64,000 bases of DNA from Nostoc sp. CHAB 5834 (GCA_020829485.1 JAIVFU010000012.1:45807-109806); one strand, 5' to 3'. Shown: positions 1 to 9,285, counted from the first letter of the stretch. A program made the numbers and translations. Notes: generated from the sequence alone by a model not told the origin.

Positions 1-564
1 AAGTCTACTCAAGTAGACTAAAGATTTTTCGGATTATTTAGTCATCAATAGAAGACTTGAGCTATTAGCAAGGAACTTCAGTTCCTTGTGGGACATGAGT
101 TTTGCGTTAAGTTGACACTAATGGGCAGCCCATTGGTGTCAACAAAAGCCTAGAAATAGCTTAACTGTTGGCTTGGCTGACTCACCCGCCTCGAACTAAA
201 GTTCAAGGCTAATAGCTAAAGTCTACTCAAGTAGACTAAAGATTTTTCGGATTATTTAGTCATCAATAGAAGACTTGAGCTATTAGCAAGGAACTTCAGT
301 TCCTTGTGGGACATGAGTTTTGCGTTAAGTTGACACTAATGGGCAGACCATTGGTGTCAACAAAAGCCTAGAAATAGCTTAACTGTTGGCTTGGCTGACT
401 CACCCGCCTCGAACTAAAGTTCAAGGCTAATAGCTAAAGTCTACTTAAGTAGACTAAAGATTTTTCGGATTATTTAGTCATCAATAGAAGACTTGAGCTA
501 TTAGCAAGGAACTGAAGTTCCTTGTGGGACATGAGTTTTGCGTTAAGTTGACACTAATGGGCAG
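1..564. repeat. 218-bp tandem repeat, about 2.6 copies
   Basis: Near-identical units start at 1, 219 and 437, an exact 218-bp period; the third copy stops at about 564. Each unit is a string of palindromes: AGTCTACTCAAGTAGACT, GGAACTTCAGTTCC, an inverted repeat around GACACTAATGGGC, and GAACTAAAGTTC. Sequence differences between copies are few (for example C to T in the first palindrome of copy 3), so the duplication is recent. The array may continue beyond the left window edge. It lies about 40 bp upstream of a Y1 transposase remnant and shares its hairpin style with the elements at 22924, 46338 and 61061. Confidence 0.95.
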
Positions 565-604
565 TGCCGTGCCCCTACGGGTGTACTTCACATAAACGAG
601 AACT

Positions 605-1343
605 ATGAGTCGCCAACCGAGAATTTTCAACCAGGATTTTCTTATCACGTTACTACTCGCTGCAATAACCGCGAGTTTAACCTGGCACAACGAGAATGTC
701 GGGAGGTCTTTTTGTATGCTATCAAAAAGGCTTTGGACAAATATGGTTTTAAGCTTTATGCTCTGTGCATTCTGTCAAACCACGTACACTATCTCATAGA
801 ACCTGTTGCTCACCAAGACTTGCCCAAAATCATGCATTTCTTGAATTGGTACACAGCGATGTGCTTTAACAGAATGTTAAATCGTACTGAACATTTCTGG
901 GAGAAGCGATATTACTGTGATGGGTTTCCTGCCACAGATACCCAGCGAGCATTAAATACTTTACGCTACATTCATGGCAACCCCAAGGCTGCACAATGCG
1001 GCAGAGTTTTTTTTACGATTTCAGCAATTACGGTAGTTACGATGGGTTGACTAATGATGGCTTAACTCTCTGGCATCCTGCTTTTTTACAATTAGGTAAA
1101 ACATTAGATGAATGTGCCAAAAAGTATCGCGGGTTTTGCCAAAGGTATAAACCGAAACTAAAAACAGCCAGCAAGTCCTACTGGGGTAGTAAGCTGCTGG
1201 CTGGTCAGAAGGTTCACAAGGGCAAGCGCAAATGGTCACCTGGTCAACTAGCATTGCCAATTATTGGGCAGTGCCAGCTATCGGAAAGCCACGAACTAGC
1301 AGAAGTGGTACAGAACATTTGTTCAAGCAAATCGAGGTTGTAG
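605..1343 (+). pseudogene. Y1 (HUH) transposase, REP-associated/IS200-like, two frameshifts
   Basis: Three reading frames in succession encode one transposase of the Y1 family, which acts as a single-strand nuclease on hairpin ends. The N-terminus (MSRQPRIFNQDF) is in the frame of 605. After one base is lost in the T run at 637-640 the homologous frame goes on as SYHVTTRCNNREFN and holds the HUH motif in LSNHVHYLIEP and the block NTLRYIHGNPKA. A second shift near 988-996 moves to the frame carrying FFYDFSNYGSYDGLTNDGLT and LGKTLDECAKKYRGFCQ, ending at 1343. Length after repair is about 245 residues, normal for the family. It is inactive unless the shifts are sequencing errors. It directly follows the hairpin-rich tandem array. 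Confidence 0.85.
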
Positions 1344-1390
1344 GTTTGATTTGCGGGTGTGAGCTATTATGTATGGGTGAACAACAACAT

Positions 1391-1612
1391 TTAGTATGTA
1401 ACATATCTAAGTATTATCTCAGTATCACTGAGCCAGAATGCCAATCTACGACCCCCACGTACGTTAATAGCTTCTGCGTCTGATAGTTCCTCCATTTCGA
1501 CTGGAGCTTGCAGGTTTTTTTCTTTGTCAGTTGGAAGAGCTTTGATTTTGCTGATCATATAAATCCTTGTACTCGTCAAGCGAGTTGATGGACTGCTTGC
1601 AGTATGTATCAA
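1391..1612 (-). CDS. Small ORF with a Gly-Gly leader-like motif (possible peptide precursor)
   Basis: The ORF encodes 73 residues; a more natural start is Met19 (MISKIKAL), giving about 55 residues. The central segment EELSDAEAINVRGG resembles the double-glycine leaders of exported peptides, with an acidic amphipathic stretch ending in GG, followed by a short basic and hydrophobic tail starting RRLAFWL. There are no cysteines in the tail. No transporter or modification enzyme lies within several kilobases, and the neighbours are a transposase remnant and an acetyltransferase. The motif is seen directly; calling it a bacteriocin-like precursor is inference. It could equally be an orphan or decayed precursor, or a chance ORF. 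Confidence 0.35.
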   Translation of the reverse strand: MIHTASSPSTRLTSTRIYMISKIKALPTDKEKNLQAPVEMEELSDAEAINVRGGRRLAFWLSDTEIILRYVTY

Positions 1613-1792
1613 CTAAAACTGGATTATAGAGGTTTGATACGAAATTACACGTTTAACAAAGCGAATTAAATGGGAACTGGGTAAATAGGGATGAGTTGTG
1701 AGCTATTTGTTAAAACTGACTCTCGACCTAAGGGGAAAGAAGAACAGACTTGAACTAAAGTTCAACACAGGGAAAGGTTCGTCAAACTCCCT

Positions 1793-2971
1793 TTAAAAGA
1801 AATCAGCCATCCAAGGAGAACTACCTGCAAATATTTGCGTAGCTGTTGAAATAGCTGTTTCTGTCCCATGCAGTTTTCCGGCTATTTGCAAATGGTAAGG
1901 TGTAAACAAACTCGTATATATTGGTGCTAGTTCTCGAACATCTAGCTGCAACTCACCTTTTCCACCTCTGGTAACTTCACCGCGTCCATTGGCGACAGAA
2001 AGAATGAATTTACCATTGTTTGCAGAAAGCAAATTATCTTGAATGTCTAAGTGCAGTTCAGCTTGAATTCCCAATGGATAACCCCGCATCTCCAGCGCTT
2101 TGACTACATCTACTACCCGCAACATCCAACGCATCGTATTCTTAAGCTTGGCAGTTTGCTCTGGTAGCAGCAATGTCAGGGAATCAATTGCAGAACTCCT
2201 CCATCGCACCTGCTCAATTTGGGAGCGATGACTGGCAAGAAAAGACCAGAATGTTTGTGCAGCCGCAACTGTGAGAATTACCCAATCTTTTATCCGCAGG
2301 ATTGCGCCATCCTCTTTTGAATGTTGGCTAAAGAGGATGTAGCCTTCGGGTTTCTCTTTAGTACCGATAAAATATGCGTAAAATGTTTCCTTCTCATCTG
2401 GTTGAATTAAGCGCTCCCAGATTGCGGGATGTCGGTCTAAATATCCATGCGTTAATCTCGCCTGCTGCTGATATAGTTCGTGAAAGACTTGATGATTGAT
2501 TGGCACTATTGGTTGCAAAGGTAGGGGTTGCTCTCGCACTTGGATACTTTTAGTAGGAACTTCCCAATTACACCAGCTACCCCCCTGCTCATACCCGACT
2601 TTTCGGTACAAGCCTTGAACTGCTGGATAAAGAGCAGAGAGCGGTATACCTCTAGCATAAAGTTCTTTGAGGGTGTGCTGCATGAGAGCGATCGCAGCTC
2701 CCGAACCGCGATACTCTGGAGCAATGCCCACTACCGCAATTCCTGTCATTGGTACACGCACACCACCCCACCACTGGCCCATATCCAGAGTTGCCAATCC
2801 ACCAACTAATTGTTCTGACTCACGAATAATGCGGAAATTTTCTACGCCAAGCAGATTAATGTAAGCTTCCTCGCCACCAAGCCCACTGATAAAACACTGC
2901 TCAAAGATAGTCCCAAGCTGCTGAATATCCTGTGGATTCGCAAGAGTGCTGTATTCAAATTGAGCCGTCAT
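1793..2971 (-). CDS. Eis-like GNAT N-acetyltransferase
   Basis: The 392-residue protein has the three-part plan of the Eis family: an N-terminal GNAT domain, a second GNAT-like domain, and a C-terminal sterol-carrier-like domain. The acetyl-CoA loop is seen as IAPEYRGSGAAIALM near residues 83-97. The segment LSALYPAVQGLYRKVGYE near 130-147 is typical of the family, and the chain ends in aromatic residues (MADFF), as in Eis, whose terminal carboxylate acts in catalysis. Known Eis enzymes acetylate amines, including aminoglycosides and polyamines; the substrate here is unknown. It is a cytoplasmic, single-gene unit with its own upstream region containing AT-rich repeats. Confidence 0.88.
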   Translation of the reverse strand: MTAQFEYSTLANPQDIQQLGTIFEQCFISGLGGEEAYINLLGVENFRIIRESEQLVGGLATLDMGQWWGGVRVPMTGIAVVGIAPEYRGSGAAIALMQHTLKELYARGIPLSALYPAVQGLYRKVGYEQGGSWCNWEVPTKSIQVREQPLPLQPIVPINHQVFHELYQQQARLTHGYLDRHPAIWERLIQPDEKETFYAYFIGTKEKPEGYILFSQHSKEDGAILRIKDWVILTVAAAQTFWSFLASHRSQIEQVRWRSSAIDSLTLLLPEQTAKLKNTMRWMLRVVDVVKALEMRGYPLGIQAELHLDIQDNLLSANNGKFILSVANGRGEVTRGGKGELQLDVRELAPIYTSLFTPYHLQIAGKLHGTETAISTATQIFAGSSPWMADFF

Positions 2972-3119
2972 CTCTTATACCATTAATACAAAACCACAAT
3001 TATGCTACAGCAAGCGTTGTCTGATCCAATTTATTTATAGGGATTCCTCTTGCCTCCTTAACAACTACTAATCAAACAGCGTAGGCGTACCCCGTCGTAG
3101 ACATCGCTCTTATTTAAAC

Positions 3120-3385
3120 ATTAGTTGTCAAAATTTAAACGTTTGCAGCTAATGTTGCATGATATATAAGAAAGGCTTAAGTATTTGCAGGTCAGCTATA
3201 ATCAGTTGCAGCAAATGCTTAAACATTTGCAACAATTGCTCTTTCATGTATAAGAAAAAATTAAGCATTTGCAAGAAATGTATAAGTTGTTGTTGCAAAC
3301 GCTTTAACGTTAGCAGCTAATGTTGCTTCATGTATAAGAAACGCTTTAATATTTGCAGCAATCATTGTAATGAACTTATAAATCT
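3120..3385. repeat. Imperfect AT-rich repeats upstream of the NAGPA-domain gene
   Basis: Blocks such as TTGCAGCTAATGTTGC and CATGTATAAGAAA recur around 3140-3175, 3220-3250 and 3305-3350, interleaved with GCTTAAACATTTGCA-like segments. Unit length varies, so this is a degenerate array rather than a clean tandem repeat. The 3000-3440 interval separates two divergently transcribed genes and holds no ORF. An effect on the promoters is possible but not shown. Confidence 0.7.
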
Positions 3386-3440
3386 GTTTAGTAGCTCAAA
3401 CTAAAAAGTTTTCTAAGTGAAATTAACTAAAGTTTTGTAA

Positions 3441-4694
3441 ATGCGATCGCAACTCATTAGCCTTAAAGTGGTGACGACAACTTCTTGTGCAATTGTGATG
3501 AATGTTGTAATCAATTTATTGCTTTTTTTGCTGCCGATTCTGAGTAGCCTTTTGATTGCTCAAGTTTCCAACCCTCTATCTTCTTATCAGCCTCTCCAGG
3601 CTATAGACGGGGCAGCTTTATATAAAAAAGAATTAACAAATGGTAACGAAGCATATTTACAAGTTATTGATCTTCGCAAAATGCAAATAGACCAAATTAC
3701 CGGAGAGGTAGATAATATAGGTCTAAATGAGGGTAAATATTATAAAGGGGAAGGTGGACATTACAGCCCTTTTTTCAAAAATAAGTTGTTTTCGGAAGTA
3801 ACAGACGAATATAAGAAACTTTACGCAAATAACGTTTTTTCGATGATTAATTGTTCTTTTTTTGAGCAATATCAATCTAGTACTCAATTATCCTTTCCAA
3901 TTAAACTCAATCGTGTAGTTATCAGTGGTGGCACTAGCCCTTATGGCCCAATCAAGCAACCAAAAGATAAATACTATAGTAATATTCACCTCAAAGCCTT
4001 AGTCTGGAACAGTAAGCAGGCATACATTACCGATTACAACCAGGTTAGCGGTTCGCCTCTCAACCAAAATGCAGTGAAGAATGCGATCGTCACTTACCGA
4101 TATAGCGATCATCCGGCGAAAGTATTAGCCCAAAACCAAGCGAATAAGTATCAAGTCATCGGTACTCTGAACAAAGATGGTGTTAAGGGTGACGAGCTTT
4201 TGTTGATTATGACGGTGAACCAAGCAACTCTGGATGAGGCAGCCGATTTATTACGGAAATTAGGAGTTAAAGGGGATATCATTACCGTTGATGGGGGCAG
4301 ATCAACTTATTTATTTAATTCCCAAAATGGAAATATTATCGTTCCACAACTGTCTAATTCACAAGAAAATCCTACTTTCCGACACCTACCTCATTATTTG
4401 GGATTCCGTAAGAAAACCAAAAATCAGGCTGCACCAAAAATCTTGATCAGTCAGCCAGTAAAGAAAGTACTTGCAAAAAAGGATCAGCCTTATTTAATAT
4501 TGTGGCAAGATAATCTTAACGGCGATGTCTCGATTAAGTTGTACGATGGAAACAAACTTATCCAAAACATTTCTTCCCGTACCGCTAGCGATGGAGTTTA
4601 TGAATGGACACCACGTATTTCCGTAAAAGAAGGCTATTTTATTCGGATTTCTAGCTGGAAAGACCGGAATATTTTCGGGCAGTTGCAACTGTAA
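3441..4694 (+). CDS. Phosphodiester glycosidase (NAGPA) family exported protein
   Basis: The 417-residue protein begins with a hydrophobic segment (about residues 18-42, LLLFLLPILSSLLIAQV) that acts as a signal anchor or signal peptide. The core has the NAGPA/DUF2233 fold: NNVFSMINCSFFEQYQ, LLIMTVNQATLDEAADLL, then the hallmark ITVDGGRSTYLF near residue 285, followed by RHLPHYLGF. Family members cleave sugar phosphodiesters or occur in exopolysaccharide loci; the substrate here cannot be told. A C-terminal region of about 80 residues after the domain looks beta-rich and is not recognised. The ATG overlaps a HIP1 octamer, and the gene stands alone. Confidence 0.78.
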   Translation: MRSQLISLKVVTTTSCAIVMNVVINLLLFLLPILSSLLIAQVSNPLSSYQPLQAIDGAALYKKELTNGNEAYLQVIDLRKMQIDQITGEVDNIGLNEGKYYKGEGGHYSPFFKNKLFSEVTDEYKKLYANNVFSMINCSFFEQYQSSTQLSFPIKLNRVVISGGTSPYGPIKQPKDKYYSNIHLKALVWNSKQAYITDYNQVSGSPLNQNAVKNAIVTYRYSDHPAKVLAQNQANKYQVIGTLNKDGVKGDELLLIMTVNQATLDEAADLLRKLGVKGDIITVDGGRSTYLFNSQNGNIIVPQLSNSQENPTFRHLPHYLGFRKKTKNQAAPKILISQPVKKVLAKKDQPYLILWQDNLNGDVSIKLYDGNKLIQNISSRTASDGVYEWTPRISVKEGYFIRISSWKDRNIFGQLQL

Positions 4695-4782
4695 TCAAAA
4701 TAAACACTGTTTTTAGCGGTGCGGAATGGGAAAATGAAATGGATAACTAGCTAAACGCAAACCTCTCAACAAGTTTGGCGGT

Positions 4783-7305
4783 GTGGCAGTGATCGGAATT
4801 GTTATCGTTTCTCACAGTAAACAACTAGCTCTGGGTGTGCGGGAACTCGCCGCGCAAATGGTGCAGGGCCAAGTCTCTATCGCTGTTGCAGCAGGTATTG
4901 AAGATCCGGACAATCCATTGGGTACAGATCCCATCCAGGTTTATGAAGCGATCGCTTCTGTTTTCTCTGATGATGGTGTTTTGGTATTGATGGATTTGGG
5001 TAGTGCTTTGTTGAGTGCAGAAATGGCAATCGAGTTTCTGCCAGAAGCACAGCAGCAAAAAGTATATTTGTGTGAAGCGCCTTTAGTAGAAGGGGCGATC
5101 GCTGCTGTAGTCGCTGCGGCGGCTGGTAGAGATATTCACCAAGTCATGGCGGAAGCACGCGGCGCACTCTTAGCAAAAGCAACTCAATTGGGTGTAGTTA
5201 GTAGTAGTTTGTCACTTGTCAGTCAGAACACCCCAACAACTAATATAGAATCACCAACGCGAGAAATCCGGCTGATTGTAAGCAATCGCTTAGGATTACA
5301 CGCCCGTCCCGCAGCGCAGTTTGTGGGAACCGCCGCCCGGTTTCAATCCCAAATTTTGGTGCGGAATTTAACGAGAAATACTGAGCTAGTTAGGGGTGAC
5401 AGTATAAACCAAGTTACAACTTTAGGGGTGCGTCAAGGACACGAATTGCTGATTACTGCCACCGGTTCTGATGCAGATGAAGCACTGACAGCATTACAGG
5501 GATTATTCGCAAATAATTTTGGTGAAGATAATGTTGCTTTGAATTCTCCACCAGCATTGCACCATGAAGTCACACCAGCAATTCACGGCGAACTTTTGGG
5601 AATTGCAGCTTCTGCTGGAGTAGCGATCGCACCTGTTGTTCATTATCAACCTACCCACATTTCGATTACGGAATACCACGTAGATAATCCTGATGCAGAG
5701 TGGCAACGAGTACAAGCAGCAATCCACACCGCCAGACAAGAAATCCAAGCAGTTTTTTCCCAAGCATCTCTGCAAATTGGTGACGCTGAAGCCGCTATCT
5801 TCGATGCCCAACTACTATTTTTAGAAGATCCAGTACTGTTGGAAGCGGCTAAAGAGCACATTTTTGAACACCAAATAAATGCTGAAGCAGCTTGGCAAGC
5901 TGTAGTCGATGAAGTAGCAACTTCCTACCGCACACTTGAGGATTCTTACCTGCAAGAGCGAGTTGACGATGTTGTGGATGTCGGACAAAGGGTGCTGCGA
6001 TTATTAGCTGGGAATGCCCCTGCTAACCTGCATCTTGAGGAACCAGCAATTTTAGTTGCAACTGATTTAACTCCCTCAGATACCGCTAGACTAGATCCGA
6101 GAAAGGTATTAGGTATTTGTACGACTTCAGGTAGTGCCACATCTCACAGCGCAATTATTGCCCGAACATTGGGTATTCCCGCAGTTTTGGGAGTAGATGC
6201 CCAAGTGTTGCACTTGGCAGATGGTACACTAATGGCACTTGATGGTGAAAGTGGCAAAGCTTGGGTAGAACCAGAATCACATATCCTGGATTTACTGGCA
6301 GCAAAACAGGAAGCTTGGCAAACTGCCCAACAGGAAGCACGAGCTACAGCACATCAGCCAGCAATTACTCGTGATGGTCGGCAAGTTAGCGTTTTCGCCA
6401 ACATTGGTAGTATAAATGATGTTCAAGTTGCGGTGGCTAGCGGTGCAGAAGGAGTGGGATTACTCCGCACAGAGTTTCTTTATCTGGATAGGACAAGCGC
6501 CCCCACTGAAGAAGAACAACTAGAAGTGTATCAGGCGATCGCCCAAGTTTTAGATAATCGTCCGCTAATTATTCGTACCTTAGATGTCGGTGGTGATAAG
6601 CCACTTCCTTATCTCAGAGTAGGGTTTCCCGAAGCTAACCCTTTCTTAGGTTGGCGGGGAATTCGTTTCTGTTTAGATCATTTGGATTTGTTCAAAACTC
6701 AGTTACGGGCAATTTTGAGAGCCAGTGTCGGACACCAAATTAAGATCATGTTGCCAATGATTGCCAGTGTAACTGAGGTACGCGCAGCTAAAGTAATTTT
6801 GGGTGAAGTGCAGGCTGAACTAAATCAAGCTGGTATTTCCTTTGATGCAGCGATGAAAGTAGGAATTATGGTGGAGGTTCCGGCAGCAGTTGCGATCGCA
6901 GATCAGTTAGCTGCTGAAGTAGACTTCTTTAGTATAGGGACTAACGACCTGAGTCAGTACGTCATGGCTAGCGATCGCACTAATCCCCGCGTGGCAAATT
7001 TAGTTGATGCGCTACATCCAGCCGTGTTACGAATGGTACAGCAAACTATCCAAGCTGCCCATGCGGCGGGAATTTCGGTAGGATTATGTGGAGAATTGGC
7101 AGCAGATACTTTAGCAACACCAATTTTATTAGGTTTAGGGCTGGATGAATTGAGCGTGAATCCTCAAAGTATACCTGGAGTGAAACAAGCGATCGCTCGG
7201 TTAACTATAGTTGAAAGTGAAGCGATCGTGGCATCAGCATTACAACAAGATTCCGCAGTTCATGTCAGAGAGCTAATGTCAACTTTAGTTATTCCCCCAA
7301 CGTAA
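4783..7305 (+). CDS. dhaM: Multidomain PTS phosphotransferase: EIIA(Man/DhaM)-HPr-enzyme I
   Basis: The 840-residue protein joins three phosphotransfer modules. Residues 1-135 form a DhaM/mannose-type EIIA domain with His11 in IVIVSHSK. Residues 160-250 form HPr, with His173 in GLHARPAA and a Ser site in RGDSINQ. From about 270 on is enzyme I, with phospho-His455 in GSATSHSAIIARTLGIPAV, GLLRTEFLYLDR, and a PEP-binding barrel with CGELAAD. Established DhaM proteins pass phosphate from PEP to dihydroxyacetone kinase (DhaK/DhaL). No dhaK or dhaL gene is in the window, so the acceptor is unknown. The start is GTG. The symbol rests on domain order; ptsP-like naming is an alternative. Confidence 0.88.
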   Translation: MAVIGIVIVSHSKQLALGVRELAAQMVQGQVSIAVAAGIEDPDNPLGTDPIQVYEAIASVFSDDGVLVLMDLGSALLSAEMAIEFLPEAQQQKVYLCEAPLVEGAIAAVVAAAAGRDIHQVMAEARGALLAKATQLGVVSSSLSLVSQNTPTTNIESPTREIRLIVSNRLGLHARPAAQFVGTAARFQSQILVRNLTRNTELVRGDSINQVTTLGVRQGHELLITATGSDADEALTALQGLFANNFGEDNVALNSPPALHHEVTPAIHGELLGIAASAGVAIAPVVHYQPTHISITEYHVDNPDAEWQRVQAAIHTARQEIQAVFSQASLQIGDAEAAIFDAQLLFLEDPVLLEAAKEHIFEHQINAEAAWQAVVDEVATSYRTLEDSYLQERVDDVVDVGQRVLRLLAGNAPANLHLEEPAILVATDLTPSDTARLDPRKVLGICTTSGSATSHSAIIARTLGIPAVLGVDAQVLHLADGTLMALDGESGKAWVEPESHILDLLAAKQEAWQTAQQEARATAHQPAITRDGRQVSVFANIGSINDVQVAVASGAEGVGLLRTEFLYLDRTSAPTEEEQLEVYQAIAQVLDNRPLIIRTLDVGGDKPLPYLRVGFPEANPFLGWRGIRFCLDHLDLFKTQLRAILRASVGHQIKIMLPMIASVTEVRAAKVILGEVQAELNQAGISFDAAMKVGIMVEVPAAVAIADQLAAEVDFFSIGTNDLSQYVMASDRTNPRVANLVDALHPAVLRMVQQTIQAAHAAGISVGLCGELAADTLATPILLGLGLDELSVNPQSIPGVKQAIARLTIVESEAIVASALQQDSAVHVRELMSTLVIPPT

Positions 7306-7591
7306 ATACTTATGTATTCTTTATTGCCTGTGTGTTTAATTTCTTAACCAACTCATAATATACTTCATTATTCCTTTAAATATAAAAATAGTTTTTATAA
7401 ACGTTATAAATATGTTTGTAACCATTGTCACATATTAATTTTCATCCTCAAAGTTTTCTATACTAATAGCTTTTTTCATAAAATTTATGTAAATTCACTA
7501 CAATAGTTTTTTAAAAATTACATGTATATATTAATATGCATACTGTAACATAATCGAAAAGACAAAAAAATTGTCTTTCAAAGTAAAAACA

Positions 7592-8233
7592 ATGGTATTA
7601 AGTTTCAAAAGTGTAAAAAAATTGTCAGTTGCTGTTATTGGATCAGCATTAGCAGTGGCTTTTATTGGGTTAGAAGCTAAGTCGGCAAATGCTGCACTGT
7701 TTATCGATCAAGAACAGTCCAGTAGTAATATAAACATGGCATATTTTTCGCAGTCAGACTTAGCACAATCATTCAAACCAACAGCTAATAATGTTGCAGG
7801 TGCTGCCATAAAACTTAGAGAGGGTATTGGAACAGTTGGTGACGTTAAAATATCCTTGTGGAATGCTGGAGGAGAGGTTTTAGCAAGTGGTATAGCACTC
7901 GGACAGGTTCCCGATGCGTGGACAGAAGTATTCTGGAATCCCGTAGCTGTTACACCCAATCAGACTTTATTCCTCATATTTGAATCGTTCAGTAACCTAG
8001 CGATCGCTGGTGATACTAACAATCCTTATCCAGATGGTCAAGTCTATGCAAACAGAGGATTTCAATCATTCCCATATTATGATTACACATTCCGCACATA
8101 CTCTGATGATAGTTTTGGAATGCAATCCGTTCCTGAGCCAACCTCTGTTTTAGGTCTAATGACTTTCATTGCTTTCATTGGTGTTTCAGCCACCAAGTGC
8201 AAAAACCAACAGAGTGCTTTGTATAAAAGCTAA
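7592..8233 (+). CDS. PEP-CTERM sorting domain protein
   Basis: An exported protein of about 213 residues from the ATG at 7592; an in-frame TTG at 7571 would add seven residues. The N-terminus is a signal peptide (LSVAVIGSALAVAFIGLEA, cleavage after SANA). The C-terminus has the tripartite PEP-CTERM signal: VPEPTSVLG, a hydrophobic segment (LMTFIAFIGVSA) and a short basic tail. Established work links this tag to exosortase-dependent surface sorting. The middle domain, with WNAGGEVLASG and a beta-rich pattern, is not assigned. It is preceded by about 270 bp of very AT-rich, gene-free DNA. Confidence 0.85.
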   Translation: MVLSFKSVKKLSVAVIGSALAVAFIGLEAKSANAALFIDQEQSSSNINMAYFSQSDLAQSFKPTANNVAGAAIKLREGIGTVGDVKISLWNAGGEVLASGIALGQVPDAWTEVFWNPVAVTPNQTLFLIFESFSNLAIAGDTNNPYPDGQVYANRGFQSFPYYDYTFRTYSDDSFGMQSVPEPTSVLGLMTFIAFIGVSATKCKNQQSALYKS

Positions 8234-8310
8234 AATCGAATAGCCCTAAGTAGGTGGGCAAGAATATTTCCAACTATGTTAAGAAAATTAGTTGTATTTG
8301 TAGTAATTAT

Positions 8311-8386
8311 AAGGTGTATTATTCTTTCACCGTAACGCACCATTAGCAATTCAAAATACGTTTGCCTACGGCATAATACACCCTAC
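8311..8386. repeat. Inverted repeat of the GGTGTNTTA/GTAACGCAC family
   Basis: AAGGTGTATTATTC faces GCATAATACACCCTAC around a core containing GTAACGCACC. Related sequences occur at 17851-17935, 25274-25335 and 53380-53412. This is a common type of small dispersed palindromic repeat. It lies between two convergent genes and could act as a bidirectional transcript end. Confidence 0.6.
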
Positions 8387-8442
8387 ATGAACTTTATATT
8401 TCTTCATATAAATGGGATTTTTCTCGCTAACTTACTTAACTG

Positions 8443-8832
8443 TTAGAATCTTATTCCCAGTTGCCCATTAAACCCACGAATAGAATTGTAACCAGCACCA
8501 ACAAAAACATTATCAGTAGCGCCTACCTGAACGCCGCCTGAAACTGCAACACCTTTATCTTCTGAATAAAGTCCAACTCCTACATAAGGTGAAATTACAG
8601 GCAAACTGATAAATTTCAAAACATCTACTCCCGTAGCACCATCAGGGCCAATTCCTACTTCAACCCCAAAATTTAAAGCCCTAGCTCCTACACCATAAGT
8701 TATATCACCATCTTTTCCACCGACTGAAACCCAAGGTTGCGGTATAAGTTGAGCCGATGCTTGACTTGGGGCAAATAAAGTTAACAAACCGATGGATGTA
8801 AGTAATGTTTTAGCAATAATCGCTACTTTCAT
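8443..8832 (-). CDS. Exported small beta-rich protein, possibly outer membrane
   Basis: The protein has 129 residues with a clear signal peptide (TLLTSIGLLTLFAPSQASA, cleavage after about residue 27). The mature part alternates glycine and hydrophobic residues (YGVGARALNFGVEVGIG, VGVGLYS, VFVGAGYNS) and ends in LGIRF. A terminal Phe after alternating residues is the usual signal for beta-barrel insertion, but about 100 residues is short for a barrel. No family is recognised. It is convergent with the PEP-CTERM gene and stands alone. Confidence 0.65.
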   Translation of the reverse strand: MKVAIIAKTLLTSIGLLTLFAPSQASAQLIPQPWVSVGGKDGDITYGVGARALNFGVEVGIGPDGATGVDVLKFISLPVISPYVGVGLYSEDKGVAVSGGVQVGATDNVFVGAGYNSIRGFNGQLGIRF

Positions 8833-8961
8833 GTTATTCTCCTACAGTGAAACGTTCGCAATGACTGTAAATATTTTTGTCCAACTACTTACATGGAATC
8901 AGCAACACCGTAATTAAAATTACGGCAGTGTCCAGCCGCAATTTTTAATTGTCAGGTATAT

Positions 8962-9280
8962 TTGCTGATTACTTTATCAAAATGCCTAATTACTTTCTCA
9001 AAATGCCTGATTACTTTCTCAAAATACTTAAATGCTTTCACAAAAGGTCATTTGACTTACTCATTTTGGTGTTTTCCGCAAGTAAAAGTTCATTTGACTT
9101 ACTCAAACTCCAGTTTGCTTACTCATTTTGGTGTTTTCCGCAAGCAAAAGTTCATTTGACTTACTCAAACCCCAGTTTGTTTACTCATTTTAGTATTTTC
9201 CGTAAGCAAAAGGTCATTTGACTTACTCAAAAGCTGATTTGACTTACTCATTTCGGTGTTTTCCGCAAGCAAAAACTATG
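8962..9280. repeat. Tandem repeats: about 20-bp then 62-bp units
   Basis: At 8962-9030 a unit of about 20 bp (ATTACTTTCTCAAAATGCCT) occurs three times. From about 9040 a 62-bp unit follows, anchored by TCATTTTGGTGTTTTCCGCA at 9061 and 9123, a variant at 9185 and another at 9248 (spacings 62, 62, 63). Overlapping ORFs across the array are low-complexity by-products. The array runs to the stop codon of the gene at 9286. Confidence 0.9.
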
Positions 9281-9285
9281 CAACC

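Noticed and set aside
1..564. CRISPR-like array
   Set aside because: Units of 218 bp are directly adjacent, with no unique spacers of regular length.
8949..9221. Two plus-strand ORFs of 90 and 65 codons
   Set aside because: They translate the 62-bp and 20-bp tandem repeats and have low-complexity composition.
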